Source of the DNA: Burkholderia sp. 9120 | GTDB taxonomy: Bacteria > Pseudomonadota > Gammaproteobacteria > Burkholderiales > Burkholderiaceae | DNA: 64,000 bases | Direction of reading: 5' to 3' | Assembly (NCBI RefSeq): GCF_000745015.1 | Contig: NZ_JQNA01000002.1 | Span: forward strand, 5,208,001 to 5,272,000 | In this document: positions 24,372-34,999 of the stretch, piece by piece | Layout of the letters: every line of letters begins with the position of its first letter | Numbering within the stretch: the stretch's first letter is position 1 | The notes under the pieces: model-generated | What the model saw: only the letters and a program-made list of their open reading frames with translations | Databases searched by the model: none | What the model was told of the DNA's origin: nothing | Translations under genes and position numbers: made by a program

Positions 24372-25028
24372 TCACACACGCTGCGCGAAGCGCCTGACGA
24401 GTCGGTCGCCCGCGAACTGTACCGCCGTCACGATCGCGATCAGCAAGACGATCACCGTCACCATCACCGTCGTATCGAAACGCTGGTAGCCGTAGCGGAT
24501 CGCCAGATCGCCGAGGCCGCCGGCGCCGACCGCGCCCGCCATTGCCGACGAACCGATCATGGCCACCACGGTAATGGTAAAGCCGCCGAGAATGCCCGGC
24601 AACGCTTCGGGCAACAGCACATGCCAGATGATATGCCTGCGCTGCGCGCCCATGGCTTGCGCGGCCTCGATCAACCCGCGGTCCACTTCGCGCAGGCTTA
24701 CTTCGGCGACGCGCGCGAAGAACGGAATCGCCGCGATGCTGAGCGGCACGATCGCCGCCCATACGCCGATCGTGGTGCCGATCAGCAAACGCGTCAACGG
24801 CAACAGCGCGACCAGCAGAATGATGAACGGCGTGGAGCGGAACGCATTGACCAGCGCGCCGAGCGCGCCGTTCACCGCGCGCTTCTCGCAGATACCGCCG
24901 CGTGTCGTGGTGACCAGCAGCAGCGCCAACGCTATGCCGATCAATGCCGCGAAAAAAGCGGACACACCCACCATGACGATCGTGTCGCGAATCGCATCGG
25001 CCAATTCGGAGAGCCACAGATCAGACAT
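24372..25028 (-). CDS. metI: MetI-family ABC transporter permease
   Basis: A 218-residue inner-membrane permease with five to six helices. The EAA loop is present as [29 protein letters not shown] and it ends in the MetI-typical region [20 protein letters not shown]. With MetN and MetQ it would import methionine or a related sulfur compound. The start overlaps the end of metN by 8 bases. The genomic setting with two flavin monooxygenases suggests an organosulfur substrate other than plain methionine, so the symbol denotes family, not proven substrate. Confidence 0.88.
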   Translation of the reverse strand: MSDLWLSELADAIRDTIVMVGVSAFFAALIGIALALLLVTTTRGGICEKRAVNGALGALVNAFRSTPFIILLVALLPLTRLLIGTTIGVWAAIVPLSIAAIPFFARVAEVSLREVDRGLIEAAQAMGAQRRHIIWHVLLPEALPGILGGFTITVVAMIGSSAMAGAVGAGGLGDLAIRYGYQRFDTTVMVTVIVLLIAIVTAVQFAGDRLVRRFAQRV

Positions 25029-26181
25029 AGCCTAATACCTCGACATGGTTCGCATAGCGGCGCGCGCGTTCGAGCAGCGTCGCGATCTGCTTCTGCACGG
25101 TACTGTCCGCGCTTTCCCGCACTTGCGCCGATACCACCAGACGCCCTTGTGCATGTCCTTGAATCCGGTCGATGCCGCCGTGCACGAAACTGACGCTACC
25201 GCCCTCACTACTCAGCGCCGAGGTGAGGCCGCCGATATCCGGCTCGTGCGCGTCGGCGCCTGTGAAGCGCACGTCCAGCAGAATCCGCGCATCGGTTTGC
25301 GCGAGATCGTGTAGCGGCTTGACCCGTTCCGCCAGATCCGCGGGCACGTCATGCACCAGCGTGCGCAGCAACGCGCGCGTCGCGTCGTGGTGCGGATCGC
25401 CGAACACACGCCACACCGGACCGTTTTCCACCACGGCGCCCCGTTCGATCACGGCGACCGTATCGCAGACTTCACGAATCACCTGCATTTCATGCGTGAT
25501 CAGCACGATGGTCAAATTGAGCCGCCGGTTGATATCGCGCAGTAACGCAAGAATGGCCTGGGTCGTTTCCGGATCGAGCGCCGAAGTCGCCTCGTCGCAC
25601 AGCAGAATGTCCGGGTCCGTGACCAGCGCTCGTGCAATGCCGACCCGCTGTTTCTGACCGCCGGACAAGCTCGCCGGATAAGCGTCGCGTTTAGCGGACA
25701 AGCCCACCAGTTCGAGCAGCGCGGCGACTTTCCTGTCGATCTCCGCTTTCGGCACGCCCGCGATTTTCAGCGGCAACGCAATGTTCTCGCGCACCGTTTT
25801 CGCGGAGAGCAGATTGAAGTGCTGAAACACCATGCCGATGCGTCGACGCAATGCCACGAGTTCGCGCTCGTTGAGTTCGCCGACGCTTACGCCGTTCACG
25901 CGCACCGCGCCGGATCCCTGTTGTTCCAGACCGTTGACGAGCCTCAGCAGCGTCGACTTGCCCGCCCCGCTGCGGCCGATAATGCCGAACACCTCGCCGC
26001 GAGCGATCTTCAGCGTGACGTTGGCGAGCGCCGTGGTCGACACGCCGCGCGCATTCGTGAACTGCTTGCTCACGTTGTCGAATACCACGGCGATGTGTTC
26101 CGGCGTCTGAGGTGCATCGCGATTCGGGGCGAGAGACGGCGAGTCTTCGATGAACTGCGGGGCGTCGAAAATATGGGCCAT
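25021..26181 (-). CDS. metN: MetN-family ABC transporter ATP-binding protein with NIL domain
   Basis: A 386-residue ATPase. Walker A is GRSGAGKST, the signature [15 protein letters not shown], and Walker [13 protein letters not shown], followed by the switch His in LITHEM. The C-terminal 80 residues form a NIL (ACT-like) ligand-sensing domain ([14 protein letters not shown]). The ATG at 26181 is supported by AGGAG 8 bases upstream. A 30-residue acidic N-terminal extension precedes the ATPase core, longer than usual for MetN. It is coupled to metI by an 8-base overlap. Confidence 0.9.
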   Translation of the reverse strand: MAHIFDAPQFIEDSPSLAPNRDAPQTPEHIAVVFDNVSKQFTNARGVSTTALANVTLKIARGEVFGIIGRSGAGKSTLLRLVNGLEQQGSGAVRVNGVSVGELNERELVALRRRIGMVFQHFNLLSAKTVRENIALPLKIAGVPKAEIDRKVAALLELVGLSAKRDAYPASLSGGQKQRVGIARALVTDPDILLCDEATSALDPETTQAILALLRDINRRLNLTIVLITHEMQVIREVCDTVAVIERGAVVENGPVWRVFGDPHHDATRALLRTLVHDVPADLAERVKPLHDLAQTDARILLDVRFTGADAHEPDIGGLTSALSSEGGSVSFVHGGIDRIQGHAQGRLVVSAQVRESADSTVQKQIATLLERARRYANHVEVLGYV

Positions 26182-26194
26182 GGCGGCGCTCCTG

Positions 26195-27637
26195 TCAGAC
26201 TTGCACAGTGTTGGGCAGGTCAGCTTGCTCATTAACTAGCGGACCGGTTTGCGGATTGTTTTGCGCGGACCGCCGATGCTGCGCGCCGACATGCACCGCC
26301 GGCAATCGCGCACGGCCGCCGCCGAACAGCTTCTCGCGCAGCGTCGGCGCCGGATCGTAGTCTTCCTTGTAGACGCCGCGATTCTGCAACTCGGGCACCA
26401 CCAGATTCACGAAGTCTTCGAACGATTCAGGCATGACGGTGCGCGTCAGATTGAATCCGTCGACACCGGCCTCGTCGATCCACGACACCAGCTCATCGGC
26501 AATCTGCTGCGGCGACCCGACCACCGGCTTCGCGCGACCGCCGAGCGTCATCTGCTCCAGTACCTTGCGCTTGGTCCACACGCCGCTCACGCTCTTCTTC
26601 GAAATCGCTTCGACGGCCGACTGCATCGACTCGGTCTTCACATACAAAATCGGTTCGTCCAGCTCGTATTGCGAAAAGTCGATACCGGTCGAACTGGAGA
26701 AATGCGCGATGCCGCCTTCCGCACTCGCATAGCGGCGATATTCCTCGAATTTTTCCTGCGCCGCGCGCTCGGTTTCACCGACTACCACGGTAATGCCCGC
26801 GAAGATCTTGATATCGTCCGGCGCGCGTCCAAAGCTCACCGCGCGCGCGCGAATGTCGTCGACAATGGAGCGCGTCAACTGCTTGTTCTGTCCACCGACA
26901 AACACACATTCCGCGTGACGTGCCGCGAAATCGACACCGCGGCTCGACGATCCCGCCTGATACAACACCGGCGTGCGTTGCGGCGAAGGCTCGCTGAGAT
27001 GAATCGCGTCGATCGAATAGTACGGGCCGTCGTGCTTCACGCGGTGCACCTTGTCCGGGTGCGAAAAGATGCGCGCCGCGCGGTCGCGCACCACGGCATC
27101 GTCTTCCCAGCTTTGTTCCCACAGCTTGTAGACCACGTCCATGTAATCGTCGGCACGATCGTAGCGGTCGTCGTGACTGATCTGTTGTGCGAGCCCCATG
27201 CCGCGCGCCGCGCTGTCCAGATAGCCGGTGACGATGTTCCAGCCCACCCGCCCTTTGGTCAGATGATCGAGCGTCGACATGCGCCGCGCGAACAGATACG
27301 GCGGCTCGTAGGTCAGATTCGACGTGACGCCGAAGCCGATGTGCTTCGTGACGTGCGCCATGGCGGGCACGATCAGCGACGGGTCGTTGATCGGAATCTG
27401 CACCGACTCGCGCAACGGCGTTTGCGGTCCGCCCTGATAAACGTCGTATACGCCGACGATATCCGCGAGAAAGATGCCGTCGAACTTGCCGCGCTCCAGC
27501 GTCTGCGCGAGGCTCGTCCAGTAATCGAGGTCGGTGTAGTTGGCCGACCGGTCGCGCGGATGCGTCCACAAGCCGTGATTGATATGGCCGACCGCGTTCA
27601 TATTGAACGCGTTCAGCAGGATCTTTTTCTTCGCCAT
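26195..27637 (-). CDS. LLM-class flavin-dependent monooxygenase, NtaA/SnaA/DszA family
   Basis: A 480-residue FMNH2-dependent monooxygenase of the bacterial luciferase-like class, NtaA/DszA branch. Key segments are [53 protein letters not shown], and [18 protein letters not shown], which is the FMN-binding region. Relatives oxidise nitrilotriacetate, dibenzothiophene sulfone or sulfonated compounds. A separate flavin reductase would be required and none is in this operon. The C-terminal 40 residues (after [13 protein letters not shown]) look disordered. It lies between metQ (41 bases) and metN (13 bases). Confidence 0.88.
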   Translation of the reverse strand: MAKKKILLNAFNMNAVGHINHGLWTHPRDRSANYTDLDYWTSLAQTLERGKFDGIFLADIVGVYDVYQGGPQTPLRESVQIPINDPSLIVPAMAHVTKHIGFGVTSNLTYEPPYLFARRMSTLDHLTKGRVGWNIVTGYLDSAARGMGLAQQISHDDRYDRADDYMDVVYKLWEQSWEDDAVVRDRAARIFSHPDKVHRVKHDGPYYSIDAIHLSEPSPQRTPVLYQAGSSSRGVDFAARHAECVFVGGQNKQLTRSIVDDIRARAVSFGRAPDDIKIFAGITVVVGETERAAQEKFEEYRRYASAEGGIAHFSSSTGIDFSQYELDEPILYVKTESMQSAVEAISKKSVSGVWTKRKVLEQMTLGGRAKPVVGSPQQIADELVSWIDEAGVDGFNLTRTVMPESFEDFVNLVVPELQNRGVYKEDYDPAPTLREKLFGGGRARLPAVHVGAQHRRSAQNNPQTGPLVNEQADLPNTVQV

Positions 27638-27678
27638 CGTGCAACTCCTGTTCTACGGCTCTGATCTACGCGCCGCGA

Positions 27679-28524
27679 TTACCACGCCACGGCGTAGAGC
27701 TTGCCGAAAGCTTTGTCGAGCGCAGCGCGTACGGCGGGCGAATGCTGATAGATCGCGATGAACTTGCGGATACGCGGATCGTTGACGCTGTCCGGTCGCA
27801 CGACCCATTGGATCGCGTAGTTCTTGTTCTCCAGCCCGTCGAAGAGCAATGCGCTATTCGGGTCGGCGGTGCCCGCGAGCTTGATGAAGCTCGGGTAGCC
27901 TTGCGCGAGATCGACGTCGTCGAGCGACCGCGCCAGTTGCGAGGCTTCCAGTTGGACGATCTTCAGATGCTTCGGGTTGTCGATAATGTCTAGCGTGGTC
28001 GCGCGATAGTCGATGCCCGGCGTCAGCTTGATCAGTCCGGCGCGTTGCAGCAGCAACAGACCGCGGCCGCCATTGACTGGATCGTTTGCAATGGCCACGG
28101 TGGCGCCATTCTTCAACTCGTCGAACCGTTTGATCTTCTTCGAATACAAACCGATCTTCATGATCGTGCCCGGCGCGATCGCGACGAAGTTGTAGCCGCC
28201 CTGCTTCTTCGCGTTCTCGAGAAACGGAATGTGCTGGAAGTAATTGACGTCGATGTCTTTATTGGCGAGCGCCGCGTTCGGCGTATTCCAGTCGGTGAAC
28301 TCGATAATCTTTACGTCGAGGCCTTGTTCTTTCGCCTCGCGCGCGGCGACTTTGAGCGCCTCGATTTGCGGGCTGGTGGCGGTGCCGATTTTCAGCGTGG
28401 GCGAATCGGCCGCCTGGGCGTGCGTGGCCGATAACGCAAGCGTGAAACTGAACGTGATCGCGCCGATCAGCGCGAGCGTCGGTGCGTTGAAAAAACGCCG
28501 TACTTGGGGCAAAGGAATACGCAT
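27679..28524 (-). CDS. metQ: MetQ/NlpA-family periplasmic substrate-binding protein
   Basis: A 281-residue binding protein with a Sec signal (hydrophobic FNAPTLALIGAITFSFTLALS, cleavage after THAQA). It carries no lipobox Cys, so it is probably soluble rather than a lipoprotein. The NlpA/MetQ core shows TATSPQIEALKVAAREAKEQ, DVNYFQHIPFLENAKKQGG and IANDPVNGGRGLLLLQ. It is the first gene of the sulfur operon and should set substrate specificity. Absence of the lipid anchor is a difference from classical MetQ. Confidence 0.88.
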   Translation of the reverse strand: MRIPLPQVRRFFNAPTLALIGAITFSFTLALSATHAQAADSPTLKIGTATSPQIEALKVAAREAKEQGLDVKIIEFTDWNTPNAALANKDIDVNYFQHIPFLENAKKQGGYNFVAIAPGTIMKIGLYSKKIKRFDELKNGATVAIANDPVNGGRGLLLLQRAGLIKLTPGIDYRATTLDIIDNPKHLKIVQLEASQLARSLDDVDLAQGYPSFIKLAGTADPNSALLFDGLENKNYAIQWVVRPDSVNDPRIRKFIAIYQHSPAVRAALDKAFGKLYAVAW

Positions 28525-28880
28525 GGTGAGCTCGTAGAGTTAGACGTGGTGCGTTTCGAGGCGAGCGGATTCAACGGCCTGACCGAGGTGAACTCGGGCA
28601 AGCCGTACGGCATCGGGCAACGGGACACTGCAACGGGCGGCTTAGCCGGCGCGTCGTGGCAGCAACAGGACGCGCGAATCGCTCAGCGCGGACAGCGGAA
28701 GGTCGGACAGGTCATCGCCTCTCTCCAGATGAGGTGCGAATCATCATAGAGGGCGGAAAACCAACGGTCTACGAACGGATTTTTGGAAGGAAAGCGGGAA
28801 AAATGATTTGGAATAAAAAAGCCGGGCCGCGCTCCCGCGCGACCCGGCTTCCACCACCGTTCAGTACCCTGAATGGAGGA
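28525..28880. other. Intergenic region between sulfur operon and efflux operon
   Basis: 356 bases. The right part holds the efflux-operon terminator. The left part should contain the sulfur-operon promoter, but I see no clear -35/-10 pair or CysB-like motif. No gene is supportable. Confidence 0.4.
28815..28850 (-). terminator. Terminator of the llpE-bpeEF-oprC operon
   Basis: A 12-bp stem with one mismatch (GCCGGGCCGCGC/GCGCGACCCGGC), followed on the minus strand by TTTTTT, 31 bases past the oprC stop. Confidence 0.85.
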
Positions 28881-30479
28881 CTACTGCTTCGCCACCTGCT
28901 GCACAGCCACATCAGCGCCTGACGCAGCCGAAACCACAGCCGCGCCCGAAGCCGGCGCCACCGCACCCACCGCAGCATCCGGCGCCTTCACATCACCCCA
29001 GCCGCCGCCCAGCGCGCGAATCAGGTTCACTGTCGCCACCGCCTGCGTGCCCTGCAAATGGCTCGCTTGCAATTGCGAAGTCAGCACCTGCCGCTCACCG
29101 TCGATCACATCCAGATAGCTGACCGCACCTTCCGTGTACTGCGTGCGCGACAAATGAGCCGCCCGTTGCGACGCTTCGACCGCATTGTTCTGCTCGCGCA
29201 TCTGATCGTCGAGCAAACGCAGATCGGCCAGGTTGTCCTCCACCTCGCGGAACGCCACCAGCACCTGCTGACGATACTGCGCGACGTCTTCGTCGTACTT
29301 TGAACGCGCTTGCGCGAGATTCGCCTTACGCCGCCCACCGTCGAACAACGGCAACGTCAACGCGCCACCCGCGAGCGGCCCGAGCACGAACGCGCGGCTC
29401 GACCACATGAACAGATCGCCCAGCGTAGCCGACTCGAATCCGAACGCACCGGTGATATCGAGCTTCGGGAAGAACGCCGATTTCGCCAGTCCCACACGCG
29501 CATTCGCGGCCTGCATTGCCCGTTCCGCCGCCGAAATATCCGGCCGGCGTTCAAGCAGCGCCGACGGCAAACCCGCCGGCACCTGCACCGTGACCGGCTT
29601 GAGCGGCGCTTCCGCGAACGAGAAATCCGCCGGCGGCTTGCCGAGCAGAATCGCGAGGCTGTGCTCGGACGCGGCGCGCTGACGTGCTACGCCGACCGCA
29701 TCGGCACGCGCGCTCGCGAGTTCGTTGCGGGAGCGCGAAACATCCAGCTCACCGATATCACCTTCCTTAAAACGCCGCTCGACCAGCTTCAGCGTATCTT
29801 CGCGCAGCGTCACGGTACGGCGGTACAAATCCTGATCCGAGTCAAGCTCGCGCAACTGGAAGTAGTTCTGCGCCACGTCCGCTTGCAACGACAACTGCAC
29901 CGAACGGAACAGCGCTTCACTTTGCTGCTCGTCCGCGCGCGACGCGTTCACGTTCGAACCGACACGCCCAAACAGATCCGTTTCGTACGACGCGGTAGTT
30001 TGCGCGCGCCAGATCGTGCCGGTCGTGCCACCCGCGTTATCCGGCAAGAACTGCGAGGCCGCCGACGCACGCTCGCGCGTCGGGCCGAAGCCCGCGTCGA
30101 GTTTCGGGAACCAGTCCGACTTCGCCGCTTGCGTCACCGCACGCGACTGTTGCACGCGCGCCGCTGCGGCCTTCAGGTCCTGATTCGCGGCCGCCGCCTG
30201 CTCTTCCAGCGCGTTCAACTGCGGATCGCCGAAGACCGTCCACCATTCGCCGCGATGCGCGTCGTCGGCGGGTTGCGCCGTTTTCCACGTGCCGGTTTCT
30301 TGCGGCGATGCCGCCGTGCCCGACGTCGACGTCGTCACCGGCGCTTCCTTGAAGGCCGTCGGCGTGTCGACATCCGGCCGCTTATACGTCGGTTCCAACG
30401 AGCAGGCGGCCAGCAACGCGACCAGCAAAGCGCTGGTTGCCGCGCGGCCCCATCCGCTCAAAGATTCATAGCGTTTCAT
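28881..30479 (-). CDS. oprC: RND efflux outer-membrane channel lipoprotein, OprC/OpcM (NodT) family
   Basis: A 532-residue TolC-like outer-membrane factor. The signal ends in a lipobox (LLAAC) so the mature chain is acylated. The duplicated OEP domains show WWTVFGDPQLNALEEQA, QNYFQLRELDSDQDLYRRT, RRPDISAAERAMQAANARVG and TEGAVSYLDVIDGERQVL. It is the exit duct of a tripartite pump with the two upstream products. The ATG at 30479 follows GAGGAGAAAAC. The last 35 residues are Ala/Gly/Val-rich and outside the conserved channel. A terminator follows. Confidence 0.92.
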   Translation of the reverse strand: MKRYESLSGWGRAATSALLVALLAACSLEPTYKRPDVDTPTAFKEAPVTTSTSGTAASPQETGTWKTAQPADDAHRGEWWTVFGDPQLNALEEQAAAANQDLKAAAARVQQSRAVTQAAKSDWFPKLDAGFGPTRERASAASQFLPDNAGGTTGTIWRAQTTASYETDLFGRVGSNVNASRADEQQSEALFRSVQLSLQADVAQNYFQLRELDSDQDLYRRTVTLREDTLKLVERRFKEGDIGELDVSRSRNELASARADAVGVARQRAASEHSLAILLGKPPADFSFAEAPLKPVTVQVPAGLPSALLERRPDISAAERAMQAANARVGLAKSAFFPKLDITGAFGFESATLGDLFMWSSRAFVLGPLAGGALTLPLFDGGRRKANLAQARSKYDEDVAQYRQQVLVAFREVEDNLADLRLLDDQMREQNNAVEASQRAAHLSRTQYTEGAVSYLDVIDGERQVLTSQLQASHLQGTQAVATVNLIRALGGGWGDVKAPDAAVGAVAPASGAAVVSAASGADVAVQQVAKQ

Positions 30480-30492
30480 TATTGTTTTCTCC

Positions 30493-33400
30493 TCAGGCTT
30501 CCGTCGCCGACGCGCCATAGTGCGGCGAATCCTTCTGCGCGACGTGAATCGTCCCGCCCGCCAGCGTACGCAGTACCACATAGAACACCGGCGTCAACAT
30601 CAGACCGAACAGCGTCACGCCGAGCATGCCGAAGAACACCGCGATACCCATTGCGTGGCGCATCTCCGAACCGGCTCCGCTCGACAACACCAGCGGCACC
30701 ACACCCATGATGAAAGCGATCGACGTCATCAGAATCGGCCGCAGACGCAAGCGGCTCGCCTCGATCGCGGCCGACAGCGGCGTGTGCCCGTCGTGTTCGA
30801 GCTCGCGAGCGAACTCGACGATCAGAATCGCATTCTTCGCCGACAAGCCCACCAGCACCATCAAACCGATCTGCGTGAAGATGTTGTTATCGCCACCCGT
30901 GAGCCACACGCCGGTCAGCGCGGACAGCACGCTCATCGGCACGATCAGGATCACGGCGAGCGGCAACGTCAGGCTTTCATACAGGGCGGCCAGCACGAGG
31001 AACACGAGCAGCACGCTGATCGGGAACACCCACAGGCCAGCATTGCCGGCAAGAATCTGCTGATACGTCAGGTCGGTCCATTCGAGCTTCACGCCGTGCG
31101 GCAAGGTTTCCGCCGCTACGCGTTCGGCTGCGGCTTGCGCCTGGCCCGACGAGAAGCCCGGCGCCGGTCCACCGTTGATGTCGGCAGCCGTATAGCCGTT
31201 GTAACGCACCACCATTTCCGGACCATAGGTCGGCGTGACCGTCACCAGCGACGACAACGGCACCATGTCGCCCGCCGCATTACGCGTCTTCAGTTGCAGG
31301 ATGTCGTCGGCACGTTGACGGAACGGCGCATCGGCCTGCACTCGCACCTGGTACACGCGGCCGAACTTGTTGAAGTCGTTCACATACAACGAGCCCAGGT
31401 AAATCTGCATCGTGTTGAACACGTCCGTGACCGGCACACCGAGTTGCTTGGCCTTCACGCGATCCAGGTCGACGTTCAATTGCGGCACGTTGATCTGGTA
31501 GCTCGAGAAGGTCGGGCCCAGTTCAGGCGTTTGCGCCGCTTTCTTCACGAACGCTTCCGCGGCCTTGTTCAATTCCGCGTAACCGACCGCGCCGTGATCC
31601 TCCAACTGCATCTTGAAGCCGCCAAGCGTGCCGAGACCGAGCACCGGCGGCGGCGGAAACACCGCGACGAACGAGTCTTTGATCGCACCATATTTCTGGT
31701 TCAACGCACCGGCAATCGCACCCGCCGAGAGCGTCTTGTTGCCGCGCTCCTTGAACGGCTTGAGCGTGACGAACACAATGCCTGCGCTCGAGCTATTCGT
31801 GAAGCCGTTCACCGACAAACCCGGGAACGCCACCGCGCTTTCCACGCCCGGCTGCTTCAGTGCGATCGCGCTCATGTCGCGAATCACTTTTTCCGTGCGG
31901 TCCAGCGACGCGCCGTTCGGCAACTGCGCGAACGCGATCAGGTATTCCTTGTCCTGCGCCGGCACGAAGCCGCCCGGCACCACGTGCGAGATCAGCACCG
32001 TGCCGCCCAGCAGAATCGCGTACACCGCGAGCATGGCGCCTTTACGACGCAGCACGCCGGTCACGCCCTTGCCATACGCCGTGGAACCGCGATGAAAGAC
32101 CTTGTTGAAGCGCTTGAAGAAACCGCCCAGCAGGCGATTCATCACGCGAGTCAGGAAGTCTTCCTTCGCGCCGTGACTGCGCAACAGCATCGCAGCCAAC
32201 GCCGGCGACAGAGTCAGCGAGTTGAATGCCGAGATCACCGTCGAGATCGCGATAGTCATCGCGAACTGCTTGTAGAACTGACCCGTCAGGCCCGTCATGA
32301 ACGCGAGCGGCACGAACACGGCGACCAGCGTCAGCGCGATGGCGATAATCGGCCCGCTCACTTCCTGCATGGCCTTGTAGGTCGCATCACGCGCACTAAG
32401 CCCGTTTTCGATATTCCGCTCGACGTTCTCCACCACCACGATCGCATCGTCCACCACGATCCCGATCGCGAGCACCATGCCGAACAGTGACAATGCATTG
32501 ATCGAGAAGCCGAAGGCGAGCAGCAGCGAGAAGGTCCCGATAATCGACACCGGCACCGCGATCAACGGAATGATCGACGCACGCCACGTTTGCAGGAACA
32601 CGATCACCACGATCACCACCAGCGCGATCGCTTCGAGCAGCGTATGGATAACCGCTTCGATACTCGAACGCACGAACTGCGTCGGGTCATAGACGATCTT
32701 GTATTCGACGCCCGCCGGCATGTCTTCCGACAGTTCCTTCATCGCGGCGCGAACCTGATCGGAAATGGCCAGCGAATTCGCCCCCGGCGCCTGGTTGATC
32801 GCGAGCGCCACCGCCGGCTTGTTGTCGAGCAGCGAACGCAGGCCGTATTCCGACGCCGCGAGTTCGACCCGCGCAATGTCACGCAGATAGGTCACGCCGC
32901 CGTCCGGCGTCGTCTTGACGATGATGTCGCCGAATTCGCCCTCGGTCTTCAGACGGCCACGCGCATTCACCGACAACTGCAGTTGCGTGCCCGGCACCGA
33001 AGGCGATGCGCCGATGACACCGGCCGCCACCTGAATGTTCTGCTCACGGATCGCGTTGACCACTTCGGTCGCCGTCAACCCGCGTTGCGCGACTTTCTGC
33101 GGATCGAGCCACACACGCATGGCGTAGTCGCCCGAACCCCACAACTGCACTTCGCCGACACCCTGAATTCGCGCCAGACGGTCCTTGACGTTCAGCAGCG
33201 CGTAGTTGCGCAGATACGTCATGTCGTAGCGGTTATTCGGCGAGATCAGGTGGACCACCATGGTCAGCGTGGGCGAGCTCTTGATTGTGGTGATACCGAG
33301 CCGTTGCACGTCTTCCGGCAGACGCGGCAGCGCCTGATTGACGCGGTTCTGCACCAGTTGCGTCGCAAGGTCCGGATTGGTGCCGAGCTTGAAGGTCACC

Positions 33401-33678
33401 GTCAGCGTGAGATTGCCGTCGCTATTGGCTTGCGACTGCATGTACAGCATGTTCTCGACGCCGTTGATCTGCTCTTCGAGCGGCGAAGCGACGGCTTCGG
33501 CGATCACTTTCGGATTCGCGCCCGGATACTGCGCGTGCACCACCACGGACGGCGGTACGACTTCCGGGTACTCCGAGATCGGCAGCTTGAAGAGCGAAAT
33601 AATGCCCGCCAGCAGGATCAATACCGACAACACGCCGGCAAAGATCGGCCGATCGATGAAGAATTTGGATATGTTCAT
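30493..33678 (-). CDS. bpeF: RND multidrug efflux pump, inner-membrane HAE1 transporter (BpeF/CeoB)
   Basis: A 1061-residue proton/drug antiporter of the AcrB/MexF class with 12 helices and two large periplasmic loops. The N-terminus FFIDRPIFAGVLSVLILLAG is canonical. The proton-relay pair is seen in helix 4 (GIVVDDAIVVVENVERN) and the partner Lys in helix 10 (VGLSAKNAILIVEFA). The C-terminus lacks extra domains. The operon llpE-bpeE-bpeF-oprC with divergent LysR gene matches BpeEF-OprC of B. pseudomallei and CeoAB-OpcM of B. cenocepacia, which export chloramphenicol, trimethoprim and fluoroquinolones. The drug range here is inferred from that orthology. Confidence 0.93.
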   Translation of the reverse strand: MNISKFFIDRPIFAGVLSVLILLAGIISLFKLPISEYPEVVPPSVVVHAQYPGANPKVIAEAVASPLEEQINGVENMLYMQSQANSDGNLTLTVTFKLGTNPDLATQLVQNRVNQALPRLPEDVQRLGITTIKSSPTLTMVVHLISPNNRYDMTYLRNYALLNVKDRLARIQGVGEVQLWGSGDYAMRVWLDPQKVAQRGLTATEVVNAIREQNIQVAAGVIGASPSVPGTQLQLSVNARGRLKTEGEFGDIIVKTTPDGGVTYLRDIARVELAASEYGLRSLLDNKPAVALAINQAPGANSLAISDQVRAAMKELSEDMPAGVEYKIVYDPTQFVRSSIEAVIHTLLEAIALVVIVVIVFLQTWRASIIPLIAVPVSIIGTFSLLLAFGFSINALSLFGMVLAIGIVVDDAIVVVENVERNIENGLSARDATYKAMQEVSGPIIAIALTLVAVFVPLAFMTGLTGQFYKQFAMTIAISTVISAFNSLTLSPALAAMLLRSHGAKEDFLTRVMNRLLGGFFKRFNKVFHRGSTAYGKGVTGVLRRKGAMLAVYAILLGGTVLISHVVPGGFVPAQDKEYLIAFAQLPNGASLDRTEKVIRDMSAIALKQPGVESAVAFPGLSVNGFTNSSSAGIVFVTLKPFKERGNKTLSAGAIAGALNQKYGAIKDSFVAVFPPPPVLGLGTLGGFKMQLEDHGAVGYAELNKAAEAFVKKAAQTPELGPTFSSYQINVPQLNVDLDRVKAKQLGVPVTDVFNTMQIYLGSLYVNDFNKFGRVYQVRVQADAPFRQRADDILQLKTRNAAGDMVPLSSLVTVTPTYGPEMVVRYNGYTAADINGGPAPGFSSGQAQAAAERVAAETLPHGVKLEWTDLTYQQILAGNAGLWVFPISVLLVFLVLAALYESLTLPLAVILIVPMSVLSALTGVWLTGGDNNIFTQIGLMVLVGLSAKNAILIVEFARELEHDGHTPLSAAIEASRLRLRPILMTSIAFIMGVVPLVLSSGAGSEMRHAMGIAVFFGMLGVTLFGLMLTPVFYVVLRTLAGGTIHVAQKDSPHYGASATEA

Positions 33679-33735
33679 GGGATGCTCTTAACGTTGGAGC
33701 ATGCGCCGCTCAGTTCAAACCGCGGCGCACTCGGC

Positions 33736-34956
33736 TCACGAATTCTTGTCCGCTTTGGTGCGTGCCTGCGTGGGGGTCTGGGCAAGCGGCGCGCTGTTCG
33801 GATCCTGATCGGCGTCCATCGGCACCATGTGGGCGCGCACCATGTCGCCTGGGCGAACACGCTGAATACCGTTCACGACGATGCGGTCGGTCGCCTGCAA
33901 ACCACCCTTGACCACACGCAGATTGCCTTGCATGGAGCCCACCGAAATCCCGCGATACACGACGTGATTGCTCTGGTCGACCACCAGTACGAACTTCTTG
34001 TCCTGATCGGTGCCGACCGCGGCGTCGTCGATCAGCAGCGCCGGATGCGGCGCGCTGCCACCCACCTTCACGCGTGCATACAGACCCGGGATCAACGCAC
34101 CATCCTGGTTATCGAAGCGCGCGCGCACCCGGATCGTGCCGGACGACGTATCGAGACGGTTGTCGACCGATTCGATCGTGCCGCTGCGCGAGTAGCCGGT
34201 TTCATCGGCGAGGCCGAGTTCCACCGGCACCTTGCTGCCGTCTTTCGCACGACTCAGGTATTGCAGGTAGGTCTGTTCGTCCGCGTCGAACGAGGCGTAG
34301 ATCGGCGAAACCGACACCAGCGTGGTTAGCGGCGTAGCGCTTGCACCCGCTGCCACCACGTTGCCCACCGTGATTTCCGCGCGCGACACGCGGCCCGCCA
34401 CCGGCGCGACAATCTTCGTGTAGCCGAGATTGATGCGGGCGGTTTCGAGCGCGGCTTGCGCGGCCTTCAGGTTGGCGCTCGCCTCGCGTGCGGCGTTCTG
34501 GCGGTCGTCGTAGTCGCGCTTGGCGATCGCGTTGTCGACGATCAGGCGTTGCGCACGCTCCCAGTCGCTTTGCGTGTAACCCGTGCGCGCCTGGGCGGCC
34601 GCGAGTTGCGCTTCGGCGCGATCCACTTCCGCCGCGTACGGACGCGGGTCGATCACGAATAACGTGTCGCCCTTCTTCACGAGCGCGCCGTCTTTGAAGT
34701 TGACGGACACGATCGTGCCCGGCACCTGCGAACGCACGTCCACTTTTTCGACAGCCTCCAGACGGCCAGAATAGCTCTGCCAGTCGGTAATGGTCTTCTG
34801 CACCACCGTGGCGACGTCGACTTCCGGCACGATGGTCGGCGCGGCCGGCGAGCTCGCATCGACGCGGATCGCGCCGAACGTTCCCAGCCCAGCCACGACG
34901 ATGACGGCAAGCGCTGCAATCGCCACGCGGCGACGGGAAAGAGGAAGAATAGTCAT
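33736..34956 (-). CDS. bpeE: RND efflux periplasmic adaptor protein (BpeE/CeoA)
   Basis: A 406-residue membrane fusion protein. The single N-terminal hydrophobic segment (VAIAALAVIVVAGLGTFGA) has no lipobox Cys, so it acts as an anchor or signal. The lipoyl halves flank a coiled coil: SGRLEAVEKVDVRSQVPGTI and then TKIVAPVAGRVSRAEITVGN, with the helix hairpin ADVDRAEAQ-type Ala/Gln-rich region between. A beta-barrel and a membrane-proximal domain follow. It links the inner pump to OprC. It lies 57 bases before bpeF and 43 bases after llpE. Confidence 0.92.
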   Translation of the reverse strand: MTILPLSRRRVAIAALAVIVVAGLGTFGAIRVDASSPAAPTIVPEVDVATVVQKTITDWQSYSGRLEAVEKVDVRSQVPGTIVSVNFKDGALVKKGDTLFVIDPRPYAAEVDRAEAQLAAAQARTGYTQSDWERAQRLIVDNAIAKRDYDDRQNAAREASANLKAAQAALETARINLGYTKIVAPVAGRVSRAEITVGNVVAAGASATPLTTLVSVSPIYASFDADEQTYLQYLSRAKDGSKVPVELGLADETGYSRSGTIESVDNRLDTSSGTIRVRARFDNQDGALIPGLYARVKVGGSAPHPALLIDDAAVGTDQDKKFVLVVDQSNHVVYRGISVGSMQGNLRVVKGGLQATDRIVVNGIQRVRPGDMVRAHMVPMDADQDPNSAPLAQTPTQARTKADKNS

Positions 34957-34999
34957 GAAAAGCTCCCGGTATCGTTGATGGATTTCTGCTTATTTCTGT

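Noticed and set aside
30520..32490. A 656-codon open frame antisense to the RND transporter gene
   Set aside because: High third-position GC in bpeF leaves the complementary strand free of stops. The product is Arg/His-rich with no recognisable domain and no ribosome site, so it is a shadow of the real gene. The same applies to the long frames antisense to mntH, NAD-GDH, bpeE and the DszA-like gene.
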